Of a DNA stretch of 64,000 nucleotides, positions 40,088 through 49,120 are shown piece after piece. The notes under the pieces were generated by a model. The model had not been told where the DNA came from, did no database searches, and saw only the letters and a program-made list of their open reading frames with translations. Made by a program: the position numbers and the translations under genes. Every line of letters begins with the position of its first letter. Positions within the stretch are counted from its first letter, which is position 1. Origin of the DNA: Streptomyces broussonetiae (lineage in GTDB: Bacteria; Actinomycetota; Actinomycetes; Streptomycetales; Streptomycetaceae); the NCBI RefSeq assembly GCF_009796285.1, contig NZ_CP047020.1, positions 3,534,001-3,598,000 on the forward strand, read 5' to 3'.

Positions 40088-40146
40088 GACTCCCTCTTCC
40101 TTTGATCGTCCATCGGCTGGTCTGCGGGCTCTCCTCTCTTCTGAGC

Positions 40147-40160
40147 GCGTTCCGGAACGC
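40147..40160. promoter_or_regulatory. Perfect 14-bp palindrome upstream of the DyP operon
   Basis: GCGTTCCGGAACGC is its own reverse complement and lies 60 bases ahead of the ATG at 40087. It could be an operator for the operon. Apart from it, the 324-base gap 40088-40411 holds no gene I accept. Confidence 0.4.
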
Positions 40161-40411
40161 CCACATAGCCAGCTTTGTCGTGCTCCAGGACGTCAGCAAG
40201 ACGATCAGGACCTGCGGGGCCCAGGTGGATCACCGCCGCACGCCGCCGGAAGAGGCGGTCGTGACCTTGCCGGGGTGTGGAGCTTCGACTCTGCTCGAAG
40301 TCGCGGCGGCGTTGCCCGAGCTACCGAAGGCCGGCACGAAATTCTTCGAACTCTCACGTTGCACCTTCACGGGTGGTGGACACGTAGGGGCGGAAGCAGC
40401 GAGAGGAAGCC

Positions 40412-40869
40412 ATGGCCATCGACGCGAGGACGAGTTCACCGATGTCCACCGCGCTCATTACGAGGACGTGCTGCGTTTCGTCCGCCGGCGTGCTCACCCC
40501 ATGAACGTGGACGACATCGTCGGTGAGACGTTCCTCGCCGCGTGGTGTCGTCGCAGCGAGCTGCCAAAGGACCCACGTCCGTGGCTCTTCGGCACCGCAC
40601 GCAACGCGTTGCTCAACGCCCACCGCGGGCAGCGCCGCCAGACGGCTGTCGCGGTGCGTGTCCCGGAGAACGGCGGCGACGAAAGCTACGACGGTGTGAC
40701 CCAGGCCGAGGAACGGATGGACCTGGTAGCCGCCTGGCGGCGCCTGTCAGCCGCCGACCAGGAAGTACTGGCGCTCCATGACCGTAACCGGCGACTCCAT
40801 CTTCCCGAAAGACTGAGGAGCCGACACCGTCGCCCGCACCGACCCCATCAGGCGTCGAGTCGTCTGTGA
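40412..40869 (+). pseudogene. Decayed ECF sigma factor
   Basis: Region 2 is intact in sequence (FTDVHRAHYEDVLRFVRRRA, VDDIVGETFLAAW, RPWLFGTARNALLNAHRGQR). Region 4 begins (AAWRRLSAADQEVLALH) but then runs into an unrelated Arg-rich end and a stop, so the DNA-binding helix-turn-helix is lost. At the 5' end the likely ATG (40412, after GAGAGGAAG) is out of frame with the rest by one base. Two lesions make it non-functional. Divergent from the DyP operon. Confidence 0.65.
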
Positions 40870-40903
40870 CCGACCCAGTTGATAGCGGGAACAAATGCCA
40901 AAA

Positions 40904-40955
40904 GCCCCGGACCAAGATCGGTCCGGGGCGCCCTCTTCCCATCAGGAAAGGGGGC
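40904..40955. terminator. Two adjacent terminator hairpins of junction module 3
   Basis: GCCCCGGACC (40904 on) pairs with GGTCCGGGGC (to 40929). The following GCCCTCTTCC to GGAAAGGGGGC (to 40955) is the hairpin shared with the other junction modules. They lie downstream of the small ORF on the minus strand and of the sigma remnant on the plus strand. Confidence 0.7.
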
Positions 40956-40991
40956 TCGAGGGCCAAGCCGGCACGCGCGCTGGCAGGCTTC

Positions 40992-41177
40992 TCAAACCCA
41001 CTCCACCTCGGAAACGATGTACGGAGTACTTCCAGGGCCCGGCAGCGGCGTCCGAGACGACGCCAGCGGAGTCGGCGGGCGAGGACTCGAAGCACCGGCC
41101 GCAGCCAACGCCGCAGCCACCTCCTCCTCACTCACCCCCGCCAGCGCCTCAACCACCCGATCGAGCGCCTCGCCCAC
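40992..41177 (-). CDS. Small conserved ORF coupled to the radical SAM gene
   Basis: The 61-residue protein begins MGEALDRVVEALAGVSEEEV and has a short Ala-rich helix, a Pro/Ser linker and a C-terminal YIVSEVEWV. The GTG start lies one base after the TGA of the radical SAM gene (TGAGGTG), so translation is coupled. Two partial or diverged copies exist at 31273 and 35480, showing that it is part of the ancestral junction. Family and function are not recognised. Confidence 0.6.
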   Translation of the reverse strand: MGEALDRVVEALAGVSEEEVAAALAAAGASSPRPPTPLASSRTPLPGPGSTPYIVSEVEWV

Positions 41178-41178
41178 C

Positions 41179-43140
41179 TCAGTGCGCGTGACCGCTCGAA
41201 GCCGGCGTCGGACCTGCGTTCTTGACCGTCAGCGGGAGCAACTTCTTGCCGGTCGGGCCGATTTGGATGTGCGTGTCCATCTGCGGACAGACGCCACAGT
41301 CGAAGCACGGTGTCCAGCGGCAGTCCTCGACCTCGGTCTCGTCGAGGGCGTCCTGCCAGTCCTCCCAGAGCCAGTCCTTGTCCAGGCCGGAGTCGAGGTG
41401 GTCCCAGGGCAGGACCTCCTCGTAGCTGCGCTCGCGGGTGGTGTACCAGTCGACGTCCACACCGAAGGGGGCGAGGGCCTTGTCGGCGCAGGCCATCCAG
41501 CGGTCGTAGGAGAAGTGCTCGCGCCAGCCGTCGAAGCGGCCGCCGTCCTCGTAGACCGCGCGGATCACGGCGCCGGTGCGGCGGTCGCCGCGGGACAGGA
41601 GGCCTTCGACGATGCCCGGCTTGCCGTCGTGGTAGCGGAAGCCGATCGAGCGACCGTACTTCTTGTCGCCCCGGATCTTGTCGCGGAGCTTCGCCAGGCG
41701 GGCGTCCGTCTCCTCCGCCGAGAGCTGCGGCGCCCACTGGAAGGGGGTGTGGGGCTTGGGGACGAAGCCGCCGATCGAGACCGTGCAGCGGATGTCGTTC
41801 GAGCCCGAGACCTCGCGGCCCTTCTGGATGACGTGCATCGCCATGTCGGCGATCTGGAGGACGTCGTCGTCCGTTTCCGTCGGCAGGCCGCACATGAAGT
41901 ACAGCTTCACCTGGCGCCAGCCGTTGCCGTAGGCCGTCGCGACGGTTCGGATCAGGTCCTCTTCCGAGACCATCTTGTTGATGACCTTGCGCATGCGCTC
42001 GGAGCCGCCCTCGGGGGCGAAGGTCAGGCCGGAGCGGCGGCCGTTGCGGGTCAGCTCGTTGGCCAGGTCCACGTTGAAGGCGTCGACCCGGGTCGAGGGG
42101 AGGGAGAGGCCGATCTTGTCGTCCTCGTAGCGGTCCGCCAGGCCCTTGGCGATGTCGCCGATCTCCGAGTGGTCCGCCGAGGACAGGGAGAGGAGGCCCA
42201 CCTCCTCGAAGCCCGTCGCCTTCAGGCCCTTGTCGACCATCTCGCCGATGCCCGTGATCGAGCGCTCGCGCACCGGGCGGGTGATCATGCCCGCCTGGCA
42301 GAAGCGGCAGCCGCGGGTGCAGCCTCGGAAGATCTCCACCGACATGCGCTCGTGGACCGTCTCGGCCAGCGGGACGAGGGGCTGCTTGGGGTACGGCCAC
42401 TCGTCCAGGTCCATGACCGTGTGCTTCGACACGCGCCACGGGACGCCGGACTTGTTGGGGACCACGCGGGCGATGCGGCCGTCCGGGAGGTACTCAACGT
42501 CGTAGAACGCCGGGATGTAGACCGCTCCGGTCTTCGCGAGGCGGAAGAGGACCTCCTCGCGGCCGCCCGGACGACCCTCCGCTTTCCACTCACGGATGAT
42601 CTTCGTCATGTCGAGGACGGCCTGCTCGCCGTCGCCGATGACCGCCGCGTCGATGAAGTCCGCGATCGGCTCGGGGTTGAAGGCCGCGTGGCCGCCGGCG
42701 AGGACGATCGGGTCGTCGATCGTGCGGTCCTTGGACTCCAGCGGGATCCCCGCCAGGTCCAGCGCCGTCAGCATGTTCGTGTAGCCCAGCTCCGTGGAGA
42801 AGGACAGGCCGAACACGTCGAAGGCCTTCACCGGGCGGTGGCTGTCCACCGTGAACTGTGGGACGCCGTGCTCGCGCATCAGCGCCTCGAGGTCCGGCCA
42901 CACGCTGTAGGTGCGCTCGGCGAGGACGCCGTCCTGCTCGTTGAGGACCTCGTAAAGGATCATGACGCCCTGGTTGGGCAGACCGACCTCGTACGCGTCC
43001 GGGTACATGAGCGCCCAGCGGACGTCGCAGCTGTCCCACTCCTTGACGGTGGAGTTCAGCTCGCCGCCCACGTACTGGATCGGCTTCTGCACATGCGGGA
43101 GCAGGGCTTCGAGCTGCGGGAACACCGACTCGACAGGCAT
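41179..43140 (-). CDS. TIGR03960-family B12-binding-like radical SAM protein
   Basis: The 653-residue protein has an N-terminal cobalamin-binding-like region (about 1-220) and a radical SAM core with CxxxCxxC (FRGCTRGCRFCQAG) near residue 275. It is followed by TRNGRRSGLTFAPEGGSERM. The family normally stands beside a TIGR03936 protein and is linked by some to tRNA or RNA modification; the reaction is not established. Here that partner is about 40 kb downstream. The end is coupled to the small ORF at 40992. Length is normal for the family. Confidence 0.95.
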   Translation of the reverse strand: MPVESVFPQLEALLPHVQKPIQYVGGELNSTVKEWDSCDVRWALMYPDAYEVGLPNQGVMILYEVLNEQDGVLAERTYSVWPDLEALMREHGVPQFTVDSHRPVKAFDVFGLSFSTELGYTNMLTALDLAGIPLESKDRTIDDPIVLAGGHAAFNPEPIADFIDAAVIGDGEQAVLDMTKIIREWKAEGRPGGREEVLFRLAKTGAVYIPAFYDVEYLPDGRIARVVPNKSGVPWRVSKHTVMDLDEWPYPKQPLVPLAETVHERMSVEIFRGCTRGCRFCQAGMITRPVRERSITGIGEMVDKGLKATGFEEVGLLSLSSADHSEIGDIAKGLADRYEDDKIGLSLPSTRVDAFNVDLANELTRNGRRSGLTFAPEGGSERMRKVINKMVSEEDLIRTVATAYGNGWRQVKLYFMCGLPTETDDDVLQIADMAMHVIQKGREVSGSNDIRCTVSIGGFVPKPHTPFQWAPQLSAEETDARLAKLRDKIRGDKKYGRSIGFRYHDGKPGIVEGLLSRGDRRTGAVIRAVYEDGGRFDGWREHFSYDRWMACADKALAPFGVDVDWYTTRERSYEEVLPWDHLDSGLDKDWLWEDWQDALDETEVEDCRWTPCFDCGVCPQMDTHIQIGPTGKKLLPLTVKNAGPTPASSGHAH

Positions 43141-43210
43141 CGGGGGAACCTTCGTGAGCTGACAGGGGTGACCATCAAGCGTAACCCGCCCGGCGCCCTG
43201 AACCGTACGC

Positions 43211-44725
43211 TCAGCCGGCTTGCCCGGATCCGATCTCCCGCCACAGCCCGGGCAGCTCCTCTTCCGCCTGTGCCGCCCGTGCCTCCTCGCGCCCGTACAG
43301 CAGCCCGTAGGTGAACGCGCTCTCGCCCGCCGCGTGCGCCACCGCGGACAGCTCGCGCAGGGTCCGGCGGGCCATGACGCTGTCCTGGTGTTCGCCGAGG
43401 AGCGTGGTGAGGGACTTCATGTTCTTGGTGAGGGCGCGGGCCGGTGCTCCCAGGGCCTCGGTGGCCGCCTCGGCCGCGTACCGGGTGCGTTTGGCCTTCT
43501 TGCGGGCCTCGTGCACGGCGATGTCACGGTCCCGGCCTGAGGGCAGGTCGAGTGCCTGTTCGACCAGGGTGGACAGGGTCGCCAGGTCCTTGCGTACGGC
43601 CTTGTCGAGCACCTTCTGCGGCCGCTTCCCGCCCGCGGTGCGCAGCGGCGGGTCGGCGAGGAGGGTGTCCAGCGTGTCCAGCAGGGTCAGATGGCGGCGG
43701 GAGTCCAGGACGCCGGTCAGATGGCCTTGCGCACTGCCGTGCCGGGCCTCGGCCCAGGCGGCGAGGCGTGCGTGGACCGGGCCGGTGACCAGGTCGGCGG
43801 GGAGCGCGTCGAGGGCGGTCGTCAGGCGGTCGGCCAGCACCTCCTGGTCACGGCCGACCCCCAGCTCACCGGCGAGCCACTTGAGCTCCACACCGATGGG
43901 GTCGGTGACGCTCCGGTCGAGGACCGAGCGGAAGCTGCGCAGGGTGCTGCGGGCGCGGCGGGTGGCGACCCGCATGCGGTGCACCGCGTCGGGCACGTCG
44001 CGGCGGACGGCGGGGTCCAGCTCGACCAGCGCGTCCCGCTGGACGCGGAGGTAGGCGAGGACGTGATCGCCGGCGGTTACCGGGGGCTCGGGCCTGCTCT
44101 GCCTGCGGCTTGTGCGGCCTGTGCGGGGGCCGGCGGTCTGGTCCAGGGCCCGGGCGAGCTTCGACGGCGACCGCGAGGGGCGTACGCCTGCCTTGCGCAG
44201 CCGTTTCTCCACCAGGTCCAGGAGGGCGGGGTCACCGCCGTCGGCCAGTTCCACCTCGATCTCGGTCCACTGGGCGGCCCTGCCCTTGCCGGTGAGCCGT
44301 TCGGCGGTCACGGCGTCGACGCTCGCCTCGGCGAGCAGTGCGCCGTCGGCGTCGACCAGGTGGCGGACGTCGCGGGCGGAGCGCAGCCGCACCAGCGGGA
44401 TCAGCTCGGCGTCCCGGACCCGGGAACGCACGAGGCCGGCGATCTCCTCGGGGATGCTGTCGCAGAGCGGGGCGCGGATCTCGTCACGGACCCCGGGGGC
44501 GACCGGGAATTTCAGATGCCAGCCGGCGTCCGTGCCGCCGGTGCGGCGGCGCAGGGTGAGCGCGTCGGCCGCCAGGCGTTCGTCGGCGGTGTCGTAGTAG
44601 ATGGCGTCGAGTTCGACCAGGCCCTTGTCGAGCACGGCCGCCACCCCGCCGACGCCGGTCAGGTCGGGCAACCCACTGTCATCGGATTCGTACTTGCGCT
44701 CGATCTCGCGTTTCTCATCCGCCAT
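43211..44725 (-). CDS. CYTH and CHAD domain protein
   Basis: The 504-residue protein has an N-terminal CYTH triphosphate-tunnel domain (ExExK motif as EIERKYE, residues about 6-200) and a C-terminal helical CHAD domain rich in His and Arg (VHRMRVATRRARSTLRSF, VHEARKKAKRTRYAAE). Family knowledge: CYTH domains bind or hydrolyse triphosphates and polyphosphate; CHAD domains bind polyphosphate. The gene is separated from the radical SAM gene by 70 bases. Typical length; start at 44725. Confidence 0.94.
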   Translation of the reverse strand: MADEKREIERKYESDDSGLPDLTGVGGVAAVLDKGLVELDAIYYDTADERLAADALTLRRRTGGTDAGWHLKFPVAPGVRDEIRAPLCDSIPEEIAGLVRSRVRDAELIPLVRLRSARDVRHLVDADGALLAEASVDAVTAERLTGKGRAAQWTEIEVELADGGDPALLDLVEKRLRKAGVRPSRSPSKLARALDQTAGPRTGRTSRRQSRPEPPVTAGDHVLAYLRVQRDALVELDPAVRRDVPDAVHRMRVATRRARSTLRSFRSVLDRSVTDPIGVELKWLAGELGVGRDQEVLADRLTTALDALPADLVTGPVHARLAAWAEARHGSAQGHLTGVLDSRRHLTLLDTLDTLLADPPLRTAGGKRPQKVLDKAVRKDLATLSTLVEQALDLPSGRDRDIAVHEARKKAKRTRYAAEAATEALGAPARALTKNMKSLTTLLGEHQDSVMARRTLRELSAVAHAAGESAFTYGLLYGREEARAAQAEEELPGLWREIGSGQAG

Positions 44726-44839
44726 GGACTGAATCTAGTGCGGCTGGAGCCGATGCGGCAGGGGCCGTTCCGGGTGAATAGTAGGAAAACTGCCACCATT
44801 CACCCGGTGAACGGCGCCGCTCTCGGGTTGACCGCCCGG

Positions 44840-46036
44840 CTATGCCGACATGGGTCTTTGCACCTTGATCGACTGGAGCAGTCCCACGGCCACCCACACG
44901 GCGAACATCGACGAGCCGCCGTACGAGACGAACGGCAGGGGCAGACCGGTGACCGGCATGATGCCGAGGGTCATCCCGATGTTCTCGAAGGCCTGGAACG
45001 CGAACCAGGCGACGATACCGGCGGCCACGACCGTGCCGTACAGCTCCGTGGAGTCGCGGGCGATACGGCAGGCCCGCCACAGGATGACACCGACCAGGGC
45101 GATGATCAGGCCCGCGCCGAGGAAGCCCAGCTCCTCCCCCGCGACGGTGAAGACGAAGTCCGTCTGCTGCTCGGGCACGAACTGGCCGGTGGTCTGCGAG
45201 CCGTGGAAGAGGCCCTGTCCGGTCAGGCCGCCGGAGCCGATGGCGATACGGGCCTGGTTGGTGTTGTAGCCCACGCCCGCCGGGTCCAGGTTCGGGTTGG
45301 CGAAGGCCGCGAAACGGTTGATCTGGTACTGGTCCAGGATGTGCAGCTGCCAGATGGCGATACAGCCGATCACGCCGACGGTGAGCAGGCCGAAGACCCA
45401 GCGGTTGGAGGCGCCGGAGGCCAGCAGTACGCCCAGGATGATGGCCACCATGGCGAGCACCGAGCCGAGGTCGGGCATCAGCAGCAGGATCAGGCACGGC
45501 ACCGCCGCGAGGCCGAGGGACTGGGCCACGGTCCGGTGATCCGGATGCGGCTTGTCACCCGCGTCCACCCGCGCCGACAGCATCATCGCCATGCCGAGGA
45601 TGATCGCGATCTTGAGGAACTCGGCGGGCTGGATCGAGAAGCCGCCGATCACGATCCAGTTCCGCTGGCCGTTGATCGTCGCGCCGAGGGGGGTGAGGAC
45701 CACCAGGGCCAGCAGGACCGACAGGCCGTAGAGGATCGGCACGATGTTGCGCAGGGCGCGGTGGCCGAGCCAGAGCGTGCCGATCATCAGGGCGAACCCG
45801 ATGCCGAGGTTCAGCAGGTGACGTTCCAGGAAGTAGTACGGGTCGCCCTGGTTGATCTCGGTGCGGTTGCGCGTCGCCGAGAAGACCAGCAGCGAGCCCA
45901 GCAGGGACAGCGCGAGGGCGGCGAGCAGTATGGGCCAGTCGAGCCGGCGGGTCAGCGAGTCGCGGGCGAGCAACCTGGTCCAGCCCGCCCTGGCGGGGCC
46001 GTACCCGGAGACGGAGAAGCTGTTCGCGCCGGTCAT
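44840..46036 (-). CDS. rodA: Rod-shape/elongation SEDS glycosyltransferase RodA
   Basis: The 398-residue SEDS-family membrane protein has about ten helices and the family motifs GAWINGQRNW-like (ATINGQRNWIVIGGFSIQPAEF), the loop with GGLTGQGLFHGSQTTGQFVPEQQTDF, and the C-terminal GLPLPFVSYGGSS. It polymerises lipid II into glycan strands together with a class B PBP. The start overlaps the stop of mrdA (ATGA), so the pair is translationally coupled. The mreBCD genes lie upstream in the same cluster. Confidence 0.96.
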   Translation of the reverse strand: MTGANSFSVSGYGPARAGWTRLLARDSLTRRLDWPILLAALALSLLGSLLVFSATRNRTEINQGDPYYFLERHLLNLGIGFALMIGTLWLGHRALRNIVPILYGLSVLLALVVLTPLGATINGQRNWIVIGGFSIQPAEFLKIAIILGMAMMLSARVDAGDKPHPDHRTVAQSLGLAAVPCLILLLMPDLGSVLAMVAIILGVLLASGASNRWVFGLLTVGVIGCIAIWQLHILDQYQINRFAAFANPNLDPAGVGYNTNQARIAIGSGGLTGQGLFHGSQTTGQFVPEQQTDFVFTVAGEELGFLGAGLIIALVGVILWRACRIARDSTELYGTVVAAGIVAWFAFQAFENIGMTLGIMPVTGLPLPFVSYGGSSMFAVWVAVGLLQSIKVQRPMSA

Positions 46037-48282
46037 GAGGGCATCCTCCGGCTTCCTCGCTTGCGCGGCCGCCTGCGGGTGTTGCGGTTGCCCGTGGTGG
46101 GCGAGGGCGAGGTGGCGGGCTGCTGGTCGGAGCCGTTGCTGGGGTTGCCCTTCTGGGAGGCCTCGGCGTCCTTGCCGGGGTCGCCGGTGATCTTCGGGGC
46201 GTCGATGGTGCCGTCCGTGCGGACCTTCGGCAGACCCTGCTGCGGCTCGGGCAGCAGCGCCTTCTTCTTGTCGATGGAGCCGTCGCCCTGGACGCCGTAG
46301 AGCGCGCTGTAGATGTTGCGCACGGCCTCACCGGCGGAACCGGAACCCGTACCGGCCTGGGAGATCGTCATGATCACCGAGTAGTCCTTGGAGTACGTGG
46401 CCAGCCAGCCCGTGGTCTGCTTGCCGTACACCTCGGCGGTACCGGTCTTGCCGTGCAGCTGGATCTTGTCCTGTGGCCAGCCGTTGAACTTCCACGCCGC
46501 CGTACCGCGGGTGATGACGCCCGCGAAGGCGTCGTTCATGCCCTTGAGGGTGGCCTGGCTGACCGGCAGCTTGCGCACCGGCCTGGGCTTGATCTCCTGG
46601 ATGCTCTTGCCGTCGGGGCTGATGACCGCCTTGCCGATGGTCGGGGCGTACTCGGTGCCGCCGTTGGCGACGGCGCCGTAGATCATCGCCTCCTGGATCG
46701 GCGTGACGAGCGTGTCGCCCTGGCCGATGGAGTAGTTGATCTCATCACCCTCGCGCATCTTGTTGCCCTCGAGGCAGTCCTCGTAATAGATCCTCTGGAC
46801 GTAGCTGCCGTCCTTCTTGCCGTACTTGCACCAGGCGTCCTTGTTGGCCTTCCAGTAGTCGAGCTTCCACTGGCGGTCGGGGACGCGGCCGGTGACCTCG
46901 TTGGGCAGGTCGATGCCGGTCGCCTTGCCGAGGCCGAACTGGTGGGCCGTCTTGAAGAACCAGTCCTTGGGCTGGCCCTTCTTGGGGTTGATACCGCCGT
47001 CCTTCTTCCACTCGTTGTCGCCGAGGCCGTAGAAGACGGTGTCGCAGGAGACCTCCAGGGCGCGGCCCAGGGAGATGTCGCCGAAGTTCTCGCCCTCGAA
47101 GTTCTTGAAGACCTGGCCGCCGACCGAGTAGGAGCTGGTGCAGGGGTAGCCGCCGTCCCAGGCGTAGCCGGCCTGGACCGCAGCGGCCGTGGAGACCACC
47201 TTGAACGTCGAACCGGGGGCCGCCTGACCCTGTATGGCCCGGTTGAGCAGCGGGTAGTCGGAGTCCTTGCCCGTGAGGTCCTTGTAGTCCTTGGCGGAGA
47301 TGCCGCCCACCCAGACGTTGGGGTCGTAGGTCGGTGCGGAGGCCATCGCGACGATCCGGCCGGTCTTGGCCTCCATCACGACGACGGCGCCGGAGTCGGC
47401 CTTGAAGTTCTCGCCGGTGTTCTTGTCGAACTGCTGCCGGGCGGCCTTCATGGCGTTGTCCAGCTCGTACTCGGCGACGCGCTGGACCCGGGAGTCGATG
47501 CTGGTGACCAGGTTGGAACCGGGTTCGGCGGCGTCCGACTTGGCCTTGCCGATGACCCGGCCGAGGTTGTCCACCTCGTAGCGGGTGACGCCGGCCTTGC
47601 CGCGCAGTTCCTTGTCGTACTCCCGCTCCAGGCCCGAGCGGCCGACCATGTCGGAGCGGAGGTAGGGCGAGTTGCTGTTCTTGGCCTTCTGGATCTCGTC
47701 GTCGGTGACGGGCGAGAGATAGCCGAGCACCTGCGCGGTGTTGGAGTTGCCCGGGCCCGGATAGCGGCGCACGGCCTCGGGCTCGGCGCTGATGCCCGGG
47801 AAGTCCTCGGAGGCTTCGCGGATCTGCAGGGCCTGCTTGGGCGTGGCCTTGTCGGTGATCGGGATCGGCTGGTACGGCGAGCCGTTCCAGCACGGCTGGG
47901 GGGTCTTGGCGTCGCACAGCCGGACCTTCTGCATGACCTCCTCGGGCTTCATGCCGAGAACGCCGGCCAGCTTGGTGAGGACGGTCCTGCCGTCGTCCTT
48001 CTGCTTGAGCAGGTCGGTGCGGGAGGCGGAGACGACCAGGCGGGTCTCGTTGTCGGCGAGGGGTACGCCCCGGGCGTCCAGGATGTCGCCGCGCACGGCG
48101 GGGTCGACGACCTGCTGGACGTGGTTGCCGGACGCCTCCTTCTGGTACTGGGCGCCCTCGCGGATCTGGAGGTACCACAGGCGGCCGCCGAGGGTGCCGA
48201 GGAGCGAGAGGACGAGAATCTGGATCACGACGAGCCGGATCTGGACCCGTGGGGTCCGACCGGTCTCGGGGATGTTGGTCAC
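46033..48282 (-). CDS. mrdA: Class B penicillin-binding protein 2 (elongasome transpeptidase)
   Basis: The 749-residue protein has a single N-terminal membrane anchor (LVVIQILVLSLLGTLGGRLW), a pedestal domain and a transpeptidase domain. The catalytic Ser lies in GSTFKVVS and the KTG motif in HGKTGTAEV. The C-terminal tail is long, Pro/Ser-rich and ends in a basic cluster. By homology it is the transpeptidase partner of RodA, acting in peptidoglycan synthesis; in Streptomyces this cluster serves mainly spore-wall formation. It overlaps rodA by four bases. Confidence 0.95.
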   Translation of the reverse strand: MTNIPETGRTPRVQIRLVVIQILVLSLLGTLGGRLWYLQIREGAQYQKEASGNHVQQVVDPAVRGDILDARGVPLADNETRLVVSASRTDLLKQKDDGRTVLTKLAGVLGMKPEEVMQKVRLCDAKTPQPCWNGSPYQPIPITDKATPKQALQIREASEDFPGISAEPEAVRRYPGPGNSNTAQVLGYLSPVTDDEIQKAKNSNSPYLRSDMVGRSGLEREYDKELRGKAGVTRYEVDNLGRVIGKAKSDAAEPGSNLVTSIDSRVQRVAEYELDNAMKAARQQFDKNTGENFKADSGAVVVMEAKTGRIVAMASAPTYDPNVWVGGISAKDYKDLTGKDSDYPLLNRAIQGQAAPGSTFKVVSTAAAVQAGYAWDGGYPCTSSYSVGGQVFKNFEGENFGDISLGRALEVSCDTVFYGLGDNEWKKDGGINPKKGQPKDWFFKTAHQFGLGKATGIDLPNEVTGRVPDRQWKLDYWKANKDAWCKYGKKDGSYVQRIYYEDCLEGNKMREGDEINYSIGQGDTLVTPIQEAMIYGAVANGGTEYAPTIGKAVISPDGKSIQEIKPRPVRKLPVSQATLKGMNDAFAGVITRGTAAWKFNGWPQDKIQLHGKTGTAEVYGKQTTGWLATYSKDYSVIMTISQAGTGSGSAGEAVRNIYSALYGVQGDGSIDKKKALLPEPQQGLPKVRTDGTIDAPKITGDPGKDAEASQKGNPSNGSDQQPATSPSPTTGNRNTRRRPRKRGSRRMPS

Positions 48283-48428
48283 TGCGGCTTCGTCCCCCTC
48301 TCAGAACACGAACGACTGCGCGTGCGGCACATGTGTGCGATCCGCCTGTGCGCGTACGAATGATGAACGACCAGTCTGTGAACCCGCGTTCCGCGAAGGC
48401 TGACTCGTTCGGGTGAACTCCGCGCCGC

Positions 48429-49106
48429 TCACAGCCGCTTGACCCCCTTGATCCGGCCGACCCGGACGGCGCGGGTGCGGGCCCTGGCCTTGAGGACGCC
48501 GAGGCCGCCGCGCTGGCCGCCGATGCGCAGGCCGGTGCCCGAGGAGAGCCAGCCCGAGGTGACGTCCCCGGCCTTGGGAGCGGGGCCTGCCTCGGCGAGC
48601 GGGTCGTTGTCGGCACGGCGGGCCAGCCACATGATCGCCGGGACCACGAACGGGGCGAGCAGCAGGTCGTACAGGGCGGCCGAGATCAGCAGGCCGGGCA
48701 GGCCGACGTGACGGGCGGCGGTGTCGCCGACGAGGGCGCCCACGCCCGCGTACAGCAGCGTGGAGCCGATCGCGGCGGCCACCACGACGGCCATCGGGCC
48801 GGTCGCCGACTTCAGCCGGCCGTTGCCGGGCCGCGCGAGCCCGGCGAAGTAGCCGGTCACGCACAGGACGAGGGCATAACGGCCGGCCGCATGGTCGGCG
48901 GGCGGGGCGAGATCGGCGAGCAGGCCCGCGCCGAAACCGACGAGGCAGCCGCCGACATGGCCGTACACCATGGCGAGGCCGAGGACGGTCAGCAGCAGCA
49001 GGTCGGGGACGGCACCGGGCAGGTGCAGGCGGGCGAGGACGCTCACCTGGATCACCAGGGCCACGACGACCAGCGCGCTGGAGAGCAGGATCCGGTTGAA
49101 GCGCAT
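48429..49106 (-). CDS. mreD: Rod-shape-determining protein MreD
   Basis: The 225-residue membrane protein has five or six helices (VVVALVIQVSVLARL, LLLLTVLGLAMVYG, and so on). The C-terminal third is charged and probably cytoplasmic. It follows mreC after 14 bases. Family knowledge: part of the MreBCD elongasome complex. A 146-base gap to mrdA allows a second promoter. The C-terminal extension is longer than in E. coli MreD and typical of streptomycetes. Confidence 0.93.
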   Translation of the reverse strand: MRFNRILLSSALVVVALVIQVSVLARLHLPGAVPDLLLLTVLGLAMVYGHVGGCLVGFGAGLLADLAPPADHAAGRYALVLCVTGYFAGLARPGNGRLKSATGPMAVVVAAAIGSTLLYAGVGALVGDTAARHVGLPGLLISAALYDLLLAPFVVPAIMWLARRADNDPLAEAGPAPKAGDVTSGWLSSGTGLRIGGQRGGLGVLKARARTRAVRVGRIKGVKRL

Positions 49107-49120
49107 GGAAAAGTCAGCTC

